From Clostridia bacterium (GTDB lineage: Bacteria; Bacillota; Clostridia; Christensenellales; Aristaeellaceae): a stretch of DNA of 64,000 nucleotides. Within the stretch, counting starts at the first letter, position 1. Each line of letters starts with the position of its first letter. This document shows positions 1-7,200 of this stretch, piece by piece. Made by a program: the position numbers and the translations under genes. A model generated the notes under the pieces. That model was not told the DNA's origin, searched no databases, and was given only the letters and a program-made list of their open reading frames with translations. Location of the stretch: assembly GCA_017397895.1 (NCBI GenBank), contig JAFQHP010000027.1, positions 1 through 64,000 on the forward strand. Direction: 5' to 3'.

Positions 1-79
1 CGGCGAATGTTTTAAGAGGTTTCCCCCATCATTCGGCCCGGATGCACCGGCTGTCTTTGGCACAGGCTCTTTCAAGCCG
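1..79 (-). ncRNA. Ribosomal protein L10 leader (rplJL), partial
   Basis: Read on the minus strand, the transcript starting near 79 contains GTGCCAAAGACAGCCGGTGC (about 65-46) and, at the window edge, CTTAAAACATTCGCCG. This is the pattern of the L10(L12)4-binding leader before rplJ-rplL in Bacillota: a kink-turn-like AGAC...GGUG element followed by CUUAA and a GCCGAGG tail. The leader runs off the left edge, so rplJ itself is not visible. The match is from memory of the family, not from a covariance search. A clear promoter lies just upstream at 86-114, which fits a leader transcript. Confidence 0.62.
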
Positions 80-85
80 TAGATG

Positions 86-114
86 ATGATACCACATTTC
101 CCTCCCTTTGTCAA
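86..114 (-). promoter_or_regulatory. Sigma-A-type promoter reading off the left edge
   Basis: On the minus strand, -35 TTGACA (114-109), a 17-bp spacer and -10 TATCAT (91-86), preceded by TGTGG, giving an extended -10. It fires left into the probable L10 leader and is divergent from the promoter at 149-177. Confidence 0.75.
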
Positions 115-148
115 CACTTTTTTTGTCATCTTTTTTGTCCTCTTTCTT

Positions 149-177
149 TTGACTTTCCTTATGTTTCATGGTATCAT
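149..177 (+). promoter_or_regulatory. Promoter of the GH2 beta-mannosidase gene
   Basis: -35 TTGACT (149-154), 17-bp spacer, -10 TATCAT (172-177) with TGG before the -10. It lies 40 bp before the chosen start codon, leaving a short leader with no sign of a riboswitch. Confidence 0.7.
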
Positions 178-216
178 GAACCCATGAAAAATCACCTGAT
201 TGGAGAAGAAAAATAT

Positions 217-2676
217 ATGGAAAAATACATGCTGAACGGAGCATGGCAGTTCCGCTGCACCACCGATTCCATCTGGCACCCGGCCGCGGTGCCCGGCTCC
301 GTTTTGTCCGATATGCTGCAAAACGGCATGACGGAGGATCCCTTCTGGCGGGAAAACGAATACGCCGCCCGGGATCTTTTTAACCAGGACTGGGAATACA
401 CCCGCACCTTCAGCCTGGATGAAGCTTTTTTACAGCATCAGCGGCTCACCCTCGTCTGCGAAGGGCTGGATACCCTGGCCGCTGTTTCCATCAATGGTAA
501 AATCGTTCTGCAGGCCGATAATATGCACCGCACCTGGGAAGCGGATGTGAAGGAAGTGCTGCAAAAGGGCGAGAACGTGATCCATGTGCTCTTTTCCTCC
601 CCTAACCGCTTTATTCGGCAAATGCACGAAGGCTTCCCGGAAGGCTATGTGTGCACCGGCGTCATGGCCGGCAACGAATACATCCGCAAGGCCCACTATA
701 TGTTCGGGTGGGACTGGGGCCCCCAGCTGCCGGACTGCGGCATCTGGAAAAATATCTTCATCAAGGGCGCCGACGGCGGAGAATTGTGGGATGTGTACCC
801 CATCCAGCGCCATGAAGAGGGCCAAGTGACCCTGACGGTAAAATGCAGCGTTTCCCACCTGGAAAAGGAAAGCAACGCACAGCTTACAGCTTCCCTCACC
901 GCCCCGGACGGACAGGTGATCTCCGTTTCCGAAAAGGCCCGGGAAGAAACTTCTCTTACCCTTCTGGTGGGCGACCCAAAGCTCTGGTGGCCCAACGGCC
1001 TGGGGGATCAGCCCCTGTATCAGCTTTCCGTTGTCCTCACAGAAAACGGCACAGTGCGCAATACCATCGAAAAAATGATCGGCCTGCGCACGCTCACCGT
1101 ATCGGATAAGGAGGACAAAGTGGGCCGGGAATTCGCCCTCACCGTCAACGGCATTCCCTTCTTTGCCATGGGCGCCAATTTCATCCCGGAGGACAATATC
1201 CTCTCCCGCATCAACCGCAGCCGCACCGAAACCCTCATCCGCCACTGCGCCATGGCCAATTACAACACCATCCGGGTGTGGGGCGGCGGCTTCTACCCCA
1301 CCGATGATTTTTATGACCTGTGCGACCGGTATGGTCTGGTCGTGTGGCAGGACTGCATGTTCGCCTGCAACGCCTACCACTTTACCGAGCATTTTGAACA
1401 GAACATCACAAACGAACTGCGGGACAACGTGCGCCGCCTGCGCCACCACGCATCCCTGGGCCTTTGGTGCGGCAATAACGAGCTGGAAAGTGCCTGGGCC
1501 GGCTGGCCCGCCTTCCAGACCCAGCCGCCCAAGCTCCGCAACGATTATGTGCGCCAGTTTGAATATGTGATGCCCAAACTGCTTCGTGAGCTGGACCCGG
1601 AAACCTACTACTGGCCCTCCTCCCCCTCCTCCTTCGGGGATTTTGACCGCACCAGCTGCGATCAGTACGGCGATGTGCATGACTGGGGCGTGTGGCACGG
1701 TCGCCTGCCCTTCACCGATTACCGGAAGCACCTGTATCGCTTCTGCTCGGAATTCGGCTTTGAATCCTTCCCCAGCCTGAAAACGGTGGAAACCTTCACC
1801 ACCGAAGAGGACCGGAACATTTTCAGCCCCGTCATGGAAAGCCACCAGAAAAACGGCTCCGCCAACGGCATCATTCTTCACTATCTTTCCGATACTTACC
1901 GCTATCCCAAGGATTTTTCCTCCCTGCTGTATGTGTCCCAGCTTTTACAGGCCCAGGCCATCCAATACGGCGTGGAGCACTGGCGGCGGAACCGGCCCGT
2001 GTGCATGGGCGCCCTGTACTGGCAGGTGAACGATTGCTGGCCGGTGGCAAGCTGGGCCTCCATCGACTCCCTGGGCCGGTGGAAAGCACTGCACTATGCG
2101 GCGAAAAAGTTTTTTGCCCCCTTCACTGCTTCCATTCTGGACGAAGGCACTTCCATGGCCGTTCATGTGCTGAACGAGCAGCGCAAAGATCAGCCCTGGC
2201 AGGTGAAGGCCTTTGTGAAGGATATGGAAAACCGCATCCTCTGGCAAGGGGAAGCGAAAGGCGCCCTTCCCCCCATGTCCGCCTGCTGCGCCCTGAAGGA
2301 AGACTTTGCTTCCCTGGTTCAGGGAAAGGAAAGGGATGTGTATTTCGAGTACCGGCTGTATGAAAACGGAAGCCTGGTGCAAAACGACGTCGCCTTCTTT
2401 GTCAAGCCCAAGCAGCTGAACCTGCCCAAAGCCGCCCTTACCTGCACCGTGGAGGAAACGGGAACCGCCTTCCTTCTGCACCTTTGTGCAGATTGCTTTG
2501 CCCATCGGGTGGAGGTGGACTTTACCCAGGCGGACGGCGTATTCTCCGAAAACTACATTTCCCTCACCGGCGAAAGCCGCACCGTCACCCTGGAAAAGCA
2601 AAACCTTTCCGCTCCCCTCACCAGGGAAGAAGTGGAAAAACAGCTTACCCTCCGTTCCCTCCGGGATACCTATTGA
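217..2676 (+). CDS. Beta-mannosidase, glycoside hydrolase family 2
   Basis: Retaining exo-beta-mannosidase that removes terminal beta-1,4-mannose from manno-oligosaccharides or N-glycan cores. The GH2 layout is visible: N-terminal sugar-binding jelly roll (about 1-190), immunoglobulin-like sandwich, TIM barrel from about 290, and a C-terminal beta region. The acid/base Glu lies in GNNE (about residue 422, after LWC) and the nucleophile Glu in SEFGF (about 512), the usual beta-mannosidase forms. I chose ATG 217 because GGAGAAG lies 8 bp upstream; the in-frame ATG at 184 has no ribosome-binding site. There is no signal peptide, so it is probably cytoplasmic and acts on imported oligosaccharides. 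It is monocistronic, with its own promoter and a terminator at 2688-2720; no mannan transporter is adjacent. Mannose-6-phosphate isomerase at 5731 could handle the product downstream, but it is a separate unit. Confidence 0.9.
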   Translation: MEKYMLNGAWQFRCTTDSIWHPAAVPGSVLSDMLQNGMTEDPFWRENEYAARDLFNQDWEYTRTFSLDEAFLQHQRLTLVCEGLDTLAAVSINGKIVLQADNMHRTWEADVKEVLQKGENVIHVLFSSPNRFIRQMHEGFPEGYVCTGVMAGNEYIRKAHYMFGWDWGPQLPDCGIWKNIFIKGADGGELWDVYPIQRHEEGQVTLTVKCSVSHLEKESNAQLTASLTAPDGQVISVSEKAREETSLTLLVGDPKLWWPNGLGDQPLYQLSVVLTENGTVRNTIEKMIGLRTLTVSDKEDKVGREFALTVNGIPFFAMGANFIPEDNILSRINRSRTETLIRHCAMANYNTIRVWGGGFYPTDDFYDLCDRYGLVVWQDCMFACNAYHFTEHFEQNITNELRDNVRRLRHHASLGLWCGNNELESAWAGWPAFQTQPPKLRNDYVRQFEYVMPKLLRELDPETYYWPSSPSSFGDFDRTSCDQYGDVHDWGVWHGRLPFTDYRKHLYRFCSEFGFESFPSLKTVETFTTEEDRNIFSPVMESHQKNGSANGIILHYLSDTYRYPKDFSSLLYVSQLLQAQAIQYGVEHWRRNRPVCMGALYWQVNDCWPVASWASIDSLGRWKALHYAAKKFFAPFTASILDEGTSMAVHVLNEQRKDQPWQVKAFVKDMENRILWQGEAKGALPPMSACCALKEDFASLVQGKERDVYFEYRLYENGSLVQNDVAFFVKPKQLNLPKAALTCTVEETGTAFLLHLCADCFAHRVEVDFTQADGVFSENYISLTGESRTVTLEKQNLSAPLTREEVEKQLTLRSLRDTY

Positions 2677-2687
2677 CACAAACAAAG

Positions 2688-2720
2688 AGCCGGGAAGAAA
2701 CATTTCTTCCCGGCTTTTTT
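2688..2720. terminator. Bidirectional intrinsic terminator
   Basis: A 13-bp perfect stem, AGCCGGGAAGAAA (2688-2700) pairing with 2703-2715, followed by six T on the plus strand and a weaker T-rich run on the minus strand. It lies between the converging beta-mannosidase and HPr-like::nucleotidyltransferase genes. Confidence 0.9.
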
Positions 2721-2735
2721 CATTTCATTGTTTCA

Positions 2736-3764
2736 TTATTCCGCGCTCATTTCCTCCATGGCGTCGTAGCACAAATCCTCCGCCCGCTCCCGGTCAAAAA
2801 ACATTTCCCGGCTTTCATTGTAAGCGTTCAGCGCCGCCTGGATAACCCCCTGATAGCGGTGGTGCAGATTTTTGATGGCCCATTCGCCGCCGGTTTTCTT
2901 CGTCAGCACCAGCCCCTCCCGGAAATAAGCCAGGGCCCGGCACAGCGTCAGCACCACATAGACGGGGTTCTGGTCCAGGGATTCTGCGGCGTCCGCCATA
3001 TCGGCCCGGATGGCCTCCATGGCATCTTCCTTCTTAATTCCGCCAAACACCCGGTTCACACCGGGGCCCAGCACCACTTCCCCATAAGCATGGAGGGAGA
3101 GGATGTGGGTGGTCAGGTCCGGGTCGTTGCCATGCATGCGCTCGCAATAGCCCCGGGGGTCCTTTTCGTATTCCGCCGTCCATATGCTGCTGTAATGCAG
3201 CACATAAGGGATGGGAGGCACCGGCTCCTTGCAGTCTGCAGCCAGGAGCACACTCATTTCAAAACCCGCCGGCGGTGCATCCTTTCCCAGGGCGTACAAA
3301 CTTTCCACCAGGGCAATCTTCTTTTCCACCGTGGGGTCTTCGTTCACCACCACCAGGAAATCAATATCGCTCTTTTCCCAGTGGAAGCAATCCGCAGCCA
3401 GAGACCCGTGCAGGTAAATACCCACCAGGTTCTCTTTCAGTATCTCCAGATACTTTTCCTTGATATACTGCACAATCTTGTCCGCATCGCTCATGTCCTT
3501 GGGCGGGGCCACCCCTTCTTCCAGGGCCAGGCGCAGCGCTTCGGCGGCAGCCACTTCGTCCTCGCCTTCCACGGTGAGGATCACTTCATCCATCCCCGTC
3601 ACGCCCATGGAAAGCAGGCCCAGCATGGACTTGCCGTTGATCATCCGGTTTTTGTGCTCATACAAAACCCGGGACGAATAACGCCCGGCCAGACGCACCA
3701 GCCTTTCAATCTGCAGCCGGTTCAGGGGCGTTACCTTGGATAGGTCCAAAGAACAGCGGATCAT
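2736..3764 (-). CDS. Crh/HPr-like domain fused to AadA-like nucleotidyltransferase
   Basis: A 342-residue two-domain protein. Residues about 1-84 look like HPr of the phosphotransferase system: the KSMLGLLSMG stretch matches the region around regulatory Ser46. The usual phosphoryl-carrying GLHARPA segment is replaced by PLNRLQIERLV, so the active histidine is missing, as in Crh. Residues about 95-342 resemble AadA-type or DUF4111 aminoglycoside nucleotidyltransferases: GS followed by DIDFLVVV gives the metal-binding DxD pattern, and LCRALAYFREG with GGEWA matches the C-terminal helical part. The start overlaps whiA by 4 bp (ATGA), and AAGGTGAAG lies just upstream. In Bacillus, crh sits right after whiA, so position supports a Crh-type origin. 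Drug modification is not implied; the nucleotidyl acceptor is unknown. See the findings. Confidence 0.8.
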   Translation of the reverse strand: MIRCSLDLSKVTPLNRLQIERLVRLAGRYSSRVLYEHKNRMINGKSMLGLLSMGVTGMDEVILTVEGEDEVAAAEALRLALEEGVAPPKDMSDADKIVQYIKEKYLEILKENLVGIYLHGSLAADCFHWEKSDIDFLVVVNEDPTVEKKIALVESLYALGKDAPPAGFEMSVLLAADCKEPVPPIPYVLHYSSIWTAEYEKDPRGYCERMHGNDPDLTTHILSLHAYGEVVLGPGVNRVFGGIKKEDAMEAIRADMADAAESLDQNPVYVVLTLCRALAYFREGLVLTKKTGGEWAIKNLHHRYQGVIQAALNAYNESREMFFDRERAEDLCYDAMEEMSAE

Positions 3765-4717
3765 CTTTCTTCACCTTCGTTTTTCTCTTCATCCGCGGCA
3801 ATGAGGTTCATCAGTTTGCGCATTTTATGATTGGCGCCGGATTTGCCCACCGGCGTGGATAACATTTTTCCCAGTTCCTCCAGGGATACATCGGGGTTCA
3901 GCATGCGAAGCCTGCCAATTTCCTGCAAATCCCGGGGCAGCCCCCCCAGGCTGTGCTTCAGGGAATAGGCGGTGATCGCCGCCGCCTGCTTTGCCCCGGC
4001 GGAAAGCTGCTTATTGAGGTTTGCCTGGTCGCAATTGGTGGCCCGGTTGGCCTGGTTGCGGGAGTCCCGCCGGATGCGGATATTTTCCATCTCCATCAGG
4101 GATTGATGGGCACCCATCAGTGCCAGACAGTTCACCACATCATCGCCCTTTTTGATGTACACCACAGCATTTCCCCGCCGCTGGGTCACCCCGGCTGTCA
4201 GCTCGCTTTTTTCCAGGATGCCGGTAAGGATATCCGTACGGCCGGGAGAGGATACAAATTCCAGATGGTAGCTTTTATCCGGGTCGTTCATGGCGCCGGC
4301 GCTTAAAAACGCCGCCCGGAGAAAAGCCGCCCGGCAGCAGCGCCTTGTCTGGGCCGCCCGGGGAATGCCCCGGAATACGTCCCCTGCCTCTTCTTCCCGG
4401 AGCATCCGCAGGGATACCAGCAAATGCCGGCTGTCCTGCTCGCTGACGGTAAGCAAACAAGCCCTCCTTCCCCCCAGCCTTTCATAGCGGGTGAAGGATA
4501 AGGTGGCGGTGATTTCCAGCCGCTTTTTCAGCAGCAGGAAAATGCGCTTGGCCAGGGCCGCGCTTTCCGTTTCATAAACCACCTTCATCCGGCCGCCGCC
4601 GGCAAGGCGCAAAGACGCAATGCTCTGGGTGTAGGCGCTGATTTCGCTGAGCATACAGCAGCCCTTTTCCGGCTGCACCCGCAAAAGTTCCTCCTTCACC
4701 CCGGCAGAAAAGCTCAT
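3761..4717 (-). CDS. whiA: Sporulation/division regulator WhiA
   Basis: WhiA (DUF199) is a DNA-binding protein with an N-terminal fold derived from LAGLIDADG homing endonucleases and a C-terminal helix-turn-helix. It influences cell division and, in actinomycetes, sporulation. The 318-residue length is normal. Family hallmarks seen are the N-terminal FSAGVKEELLRV, the central RNQANRATNCDQANLNK stretch, and a C-terminal helix-turn-helix region around SLEELGKMLSTPVGKSGANH. It overlaps murB upstream by 4 bp and the HPr-like fusion downstream by 4 bp, so the three genes are probably translationally coupled. The usual partners rapZ and yvcK are absent between murB and whiA. Confidence 0.95.
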   Translation of the reverse strand: MSFSAGVKEELLRVQPEKGCCMLSEISAYTQSIASLRLAGGGRMKVVYETESAALAKRIFLLLKKRLEITATLSFTRYERLGGRRACLLTVSEQDSRHLLVSLRMLREEEAGDVFRGIPRAAQTRRCCRAAFLRAAFLSAGAMNDPDKSYHLEFVSSPGRTDILTGILEKSELTAGVTQRRGNAVVYIKKGDDVVNCLALMGAHQSLMEMENIRIRRDSRNQANRATNCDQANLNKQLSAGAKQAAAITAYSLKHSLGGLPRDLQEIGRLRMLNPDVSLEELGKMLSTPVGKSGANHKMRKLMNLIAADEEKNEGEER

Positions 4718-5622
4718 TCGTCCGTCCCCACAATGCGTACTTCATTTTCCAGATGCACACCGAAGTTCTTTTTCACTTCCGCCTGCACCAGTTTCATCAG
4801 TTCCAGAAAATCCCCGGCGGTGGCGCCGCCTTTGTTGATCAGAAAACCGGCGTGCTTTTCGCTCACCTGGGCGCCGCCCACGGTTTTCCCCTTCAGGCCG
4901 CTCTGTTCAATCAGGGCACCGGCAAAATACCCCTCCGGCCGCTTGAAAAAGCTGCCTGCGCTGGGATACTCCAGGGGCTGCTTATCCCGCCGCCGCTGGG
5001 CAAAATCCCGCATTTTGGCTTCAATTTCGCCTTTATTTCCTTTTTCCAGACGGAATGCCGCCCCAAGAATCAGGGCATTTTCGTCCATGGCGCGGCTGTG
5101 GCGATAGCCAAAGGCCATCTCTTCCCCCGGTACCTCCCTAATTTCACTTCCGTCAAACAGCCGCACATATTTCACCACCTGGCGCATTTCCCCGCTGTAA
5201 GCCCCGGCGTTCATATACACGCCGCCGCCCACGGTGCCGGGAATGCCCTGGGCGAATTCCAGCCCGGCAAAGCCTTGCTCCAGGGCGGTGCGGGAAAGCA
5301 CGCTCATCAGCGCCCCGGCCTGGGCATACAGCCCGTCTTCCGTTACATCAATGCAGCCAAATTCCTTCCCAAGCCGCACCACGGCGCCCCGGAAGCCGCC
5401 GTCCTTCACCAGCAGATTGCTGCCGTTGCCAAGGATGAGGCAGGGCACATTTTCTTCCCGCAATATGCGCAGCACGCCGCAGAAGGTTTCTTCCTTTTCT
5501 GCTGTCAGCAAATAATCTGCCCGGCCTCCCACCCGCAAGGTGGTCAGGCCTGCCAGAGGAATATCCTTCTGTACTGTCAGATCGAAAAACTGCTTTTGCA
5601 TCTGTTCCAGGATGTTTTTCAT
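4714..5622 (-). CDS. murB: UDP-N-acetylenolpyruvoylglucosamine reductase MurB
   Basis: FAD enzyme that reduces UDP-GlcNAc-enolpyruvate to UDP-MurNAc with NADPH, the second committed step of peptidoglycan precursor synthesis in the cytoplasm. The FAD-binding PCMH-type region shows GNGSNLLVKDGG and GIPGTVGGGVYMNAGAY; the C-terminal substrate domain has PSAGSFFKRP with the catalytic Ser, and NKGGATAGD, as in type II MurB. Length is 302 residues from the chosen ATG at 5622, which has AAGGAG six bases upstream; a longer in-frame start at 5688 would overlap the promoter. It heads the murB-whiA-HPr-like operon. Confidence 0.95.
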   Translation of the reverse strand: MKNILEQMQKQFFDLTVQKDIPLAGLTTLRVGGRADYLLTAEKEETFCGVLRILREENVPCLILGNGSNLLVKDGGFRGAVVRLGKEFGCIDVTEDGLYAQAGALMSVLSRTALEQGFAGLEFAQGIPGTVGGGVYMNAGAYSGEMRQVVKYVRLFDGSEIREVPGEEMAFGYRHSRAMDENALILGAAFRLEKGNKGEIEAKMRDFAQRRRDKQPLEYPSAGSFFKRPEGYFAGALIEQSGLKGKTVGGAQVSEKHAGFLINKGGATAGDFLELMKLVQAEVKKNFGVHLENEVRIVGTDE

Positions 5623-5644
5623 ACTGCGCTCCTTGTTGTTTTCC

Positions 5645-5673
5645 ATCATACCAAATTTTCTTTGCTTTTTCAA
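5645..5673 (-). promoter_or_regulatory. Promoter of murB-whiA operon
   Basis: Minus strand: -35 TTGAAA (5673-5668), 17-bp spacer, -10 TATGAT (5650-5645) with a TTTGG extended element. It lies 22 bp before the murB start. Confidence 0.75.
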
Positions 5674-5680
5674 GCAGGAA

Positions 5681-5712
5681 AACGCCACAATTTGTACATT
5701 ATGGCGTTATTT
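5681..5712 (-). terminator. Terminator after manA
   Basis: Inverted repeat AACGCCA (5681-5687) and TGGCGTT (5702-5708) with A/T-rich flanks on both sides. It lies 20 bp beyond the manA stop and just upstream of the murB promoter, so it separates the two minus-strand units. Confidence 0.7.
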
Positions 5713-5730
5713 TTTCTGTTTTTTACATTT

Positions 5731-6675
5731 TTATACCGTAGGATAGCTCATCAGCGCTTCATCGGTATCCAGCACCAGGTCATACCCGTCCGCCGGCAGC
5801 AGCACCGTTTCGCCGCCCTGCAGCTGCATTTCGCCGCCCTCCCAGAAAAGTCGGCTGGGCTTGAGCGCCGTCAGGATGGCAAAGCGCCGCTCGTCTTTTT
5901 GGATAACGCCCTGATAGTGTTTGAATTTTTCCAGGGAAAAATACCTTTCGTTCAACAGCTTTTCCCGGCCGGGCTCCATTTCCACTCCCGCAGCCTTTTC
6001 CAGCTGGGCGGAAAGGTCCGTCACGTCCACAGCCTTTTCAATGTGCAATTCCCGCTTCTTGCCTTCCTTGTCGGTACGGTCCCAGTCATAGAAGCGGTAG
6101 GTCACGTCGGAAGACTGCTGAATTTCATACAGCACAATGCCGCCGCCGATGGCATGCACCATGCCTGCCGGGATGAAATAGGTTTCCCCGGCCTGCACCT
6201 TCACCCGGCGCAGATCCGCTTCCACGGCTTTCCCAGCCAGAGAATGGGCGGTGAGCCTATCTTTCGTCAGCCCCGGATTCACGCCGTACACCAATTCCGC
6301 CCCGGGATCCGCATAGAGGATGTACCAGGCTTCCGTCTTGCCCAGTTTATTTTCCACCCGGGCAGCGTATGCATCATCCGGGTGGACCTGCACGCTGAGA
6401 GTGTCTTTGGCATCAAGCAATTTCAGCAGCAGCGGGAACACACCCTGCACTTTCGTGCCAGTGAGGGCTTCGCCGTATTTTTCAATCAGCTGGGGCAGGG
6501 TATTCCCCTGTTCGTCCCGGCTTTCCAGGCCGGGGATGGCGCTCACCTCCAGGCATTCGCCGGTGCGCTCGTCCGGAATATCCTTGCCGAAAATCAGCTG
6601 CAGTTTGTCGCCGCCCCAGGGCGTCATGGCGCCGTGGCGGTAGGCAGGGTACATACGAATGGGAGCCAGGCTCAT
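5731..6675 (-). CDS. manA: Mannose-6-phosphate isomerase, class I
   Basis: Interconverts mannose-6-phosphate and fructose-6-phosphate using zinc. It is 314 residues, the short form common in Bacillota. Visible family features are the N-terminal PWGG, SVQVHPDD with the first zinc-binding His, EAWYIL, the HAIGGGIVLYEIQQSSD cupin segment and TYRFYDWDR. The ATG overlaps the stop of the upstream glycosylase gene (ATGA), with AGGAGG 9-10 bases before it, so it is the last gene of the 11.85-5.73 kb operon. It could feed mannose released by the beta-mannosidase into glycolysis, or supply mannose-6-phosphate for envelope glycans; the neighbours do not decide which. Confidence 0.93.
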   Translation of the reverse strand: MSLAPIRMYPAYRHGAMTPWGGDKLQLIFGKDIPDERTGECLEVSAIPGLESRDEQGNTLPQLIEKYGEALTGTKVQGVFPLLLKLLDAKDTLSVQVHPDDAYAARVENKLGKTEAWYILYADPGAELVYGVNPGLTKDRLTAHSLAGKAVEADLRRVKVQAGETYFIPAGMVHAIGGGIVLYEIQQSSDVTYRFYDWDRTDKEGKKRELHIEKAVDVTDLSAQLEKAAGVEMEPGREKLLNERYFSLEKFKHYQGVIQKDERRFAILTALKPSRLFWEGGEMQLQGGETVLLPADGYDLVLDTDEALMSYPTV

Positions 6676-7199
6676 TGTTTGTTTCCTCCTTCATGGGCAA
6701 TAAAGCGCCAGGGGATGTTTTTCCATTTTTCCCCCGCATAATCAATCCCCACCCGGGGTGCTGTGATGATCTTGGGCCGCCACCCGTCGTCCTCCAGCCA
6801 TATTTCATCGCTGCAAGGTAAATACAGCCCGTTTTGCTGCCGGGTGACAGAGAAGGCCCGGGTCCATTTGCCGGGGCCGTTCAGGGGCTTTTCCAGTGCC
6901 CGGATCAGCACCGCCTGGGGTTCGTTTTCTTTTCCCGTTACGATGTTGAACAGTTCATGGATGCCGTAAATAAGATAAATGTAGGCATGGCCGCCCTTGC
7001 GGTACATCATTTCCGTTCTGTTTGTGCGGCCCTTGCTTGCATGGCAGGCCTTGTCCTCTTCACCCCGGTACGCTTCCGTTTCCGTAATGCGTGCGGAAAG
7101 CACCTGCCCGTCCGGTAATCTTCTGCACATCCGCATCCCCACCATCTGCGGGGCGGCATCCAGTACGTCCTGTTCAAAAAATGCTTTGTCCGGCCGCAT
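6672..7199 (-). CDS. DNA-3-methyladenine glycosylase (Mpg/AAG family)
   Basis: Monofunctional base-excision glycosylase that releases 3-methyladenine and other alkylated purines. Diagnostic stretches are ARITETEAYRGEEDKACHA, with the catalytic Glu in the TEAY motif, the NRTEMMY segment, GGHAYIYLIYGIHELFN and EAVLIRA-like QAVLIRALEP. I chose ATG 7199 (175 residues), which almost abuts the stop of pepV at 7201; the longer frame to 7253 lies inside the pepV 3' end. No strong ribosome-binding site is seen, so coupling to pepV is likely. It overlaps manA by 4 bp. A second alkylation repair gene, ogt, lies at 47032. Confidence 0.92.
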   Translation of the reverse strand: MRPDKAFFEQDVLDAAPQMVGMRMCRRLPDGQVLSARITETEAYRGEEDKACHASKGRTNRTEMMYRKGGHAYIYLIYGIHELFNIVTGKENEPQAVLIRALEKPLNGPGKWTRAFSVTRQQNGLYLPCSDEIWLEDDGWRPKIITAPRVGIDYAGEKWKNIPWRFIAHEGGNKQ

Positions 7200-7200
7200 C

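Noticed and set aside
430-1881. Long open frame on the minus strand inside the beta-mannosidase gene
   Set aside because: It is antisense to a gene with clear GH2 motifs, has no ribosome-binding site and a composition (Gly/Ala/His/Val-rich) typical of shadow frames in GC-rich genes.
2736-3764. Aminoglycoside resistance gene
   Set aside because: The nucleotidyltransferase half resembles AadA, but it is fused to an HPr-like domain in a core operon and is not on a mobile element, so a resistance label is not justified.
4753-6741. 662-codon plus-strand frame across murB and manA
   Set aside because: It spans two minus-strand genes with catalytic motifs and their intergenic promoter and terminator; the protein is rich in His, Phe and Gln without domains.
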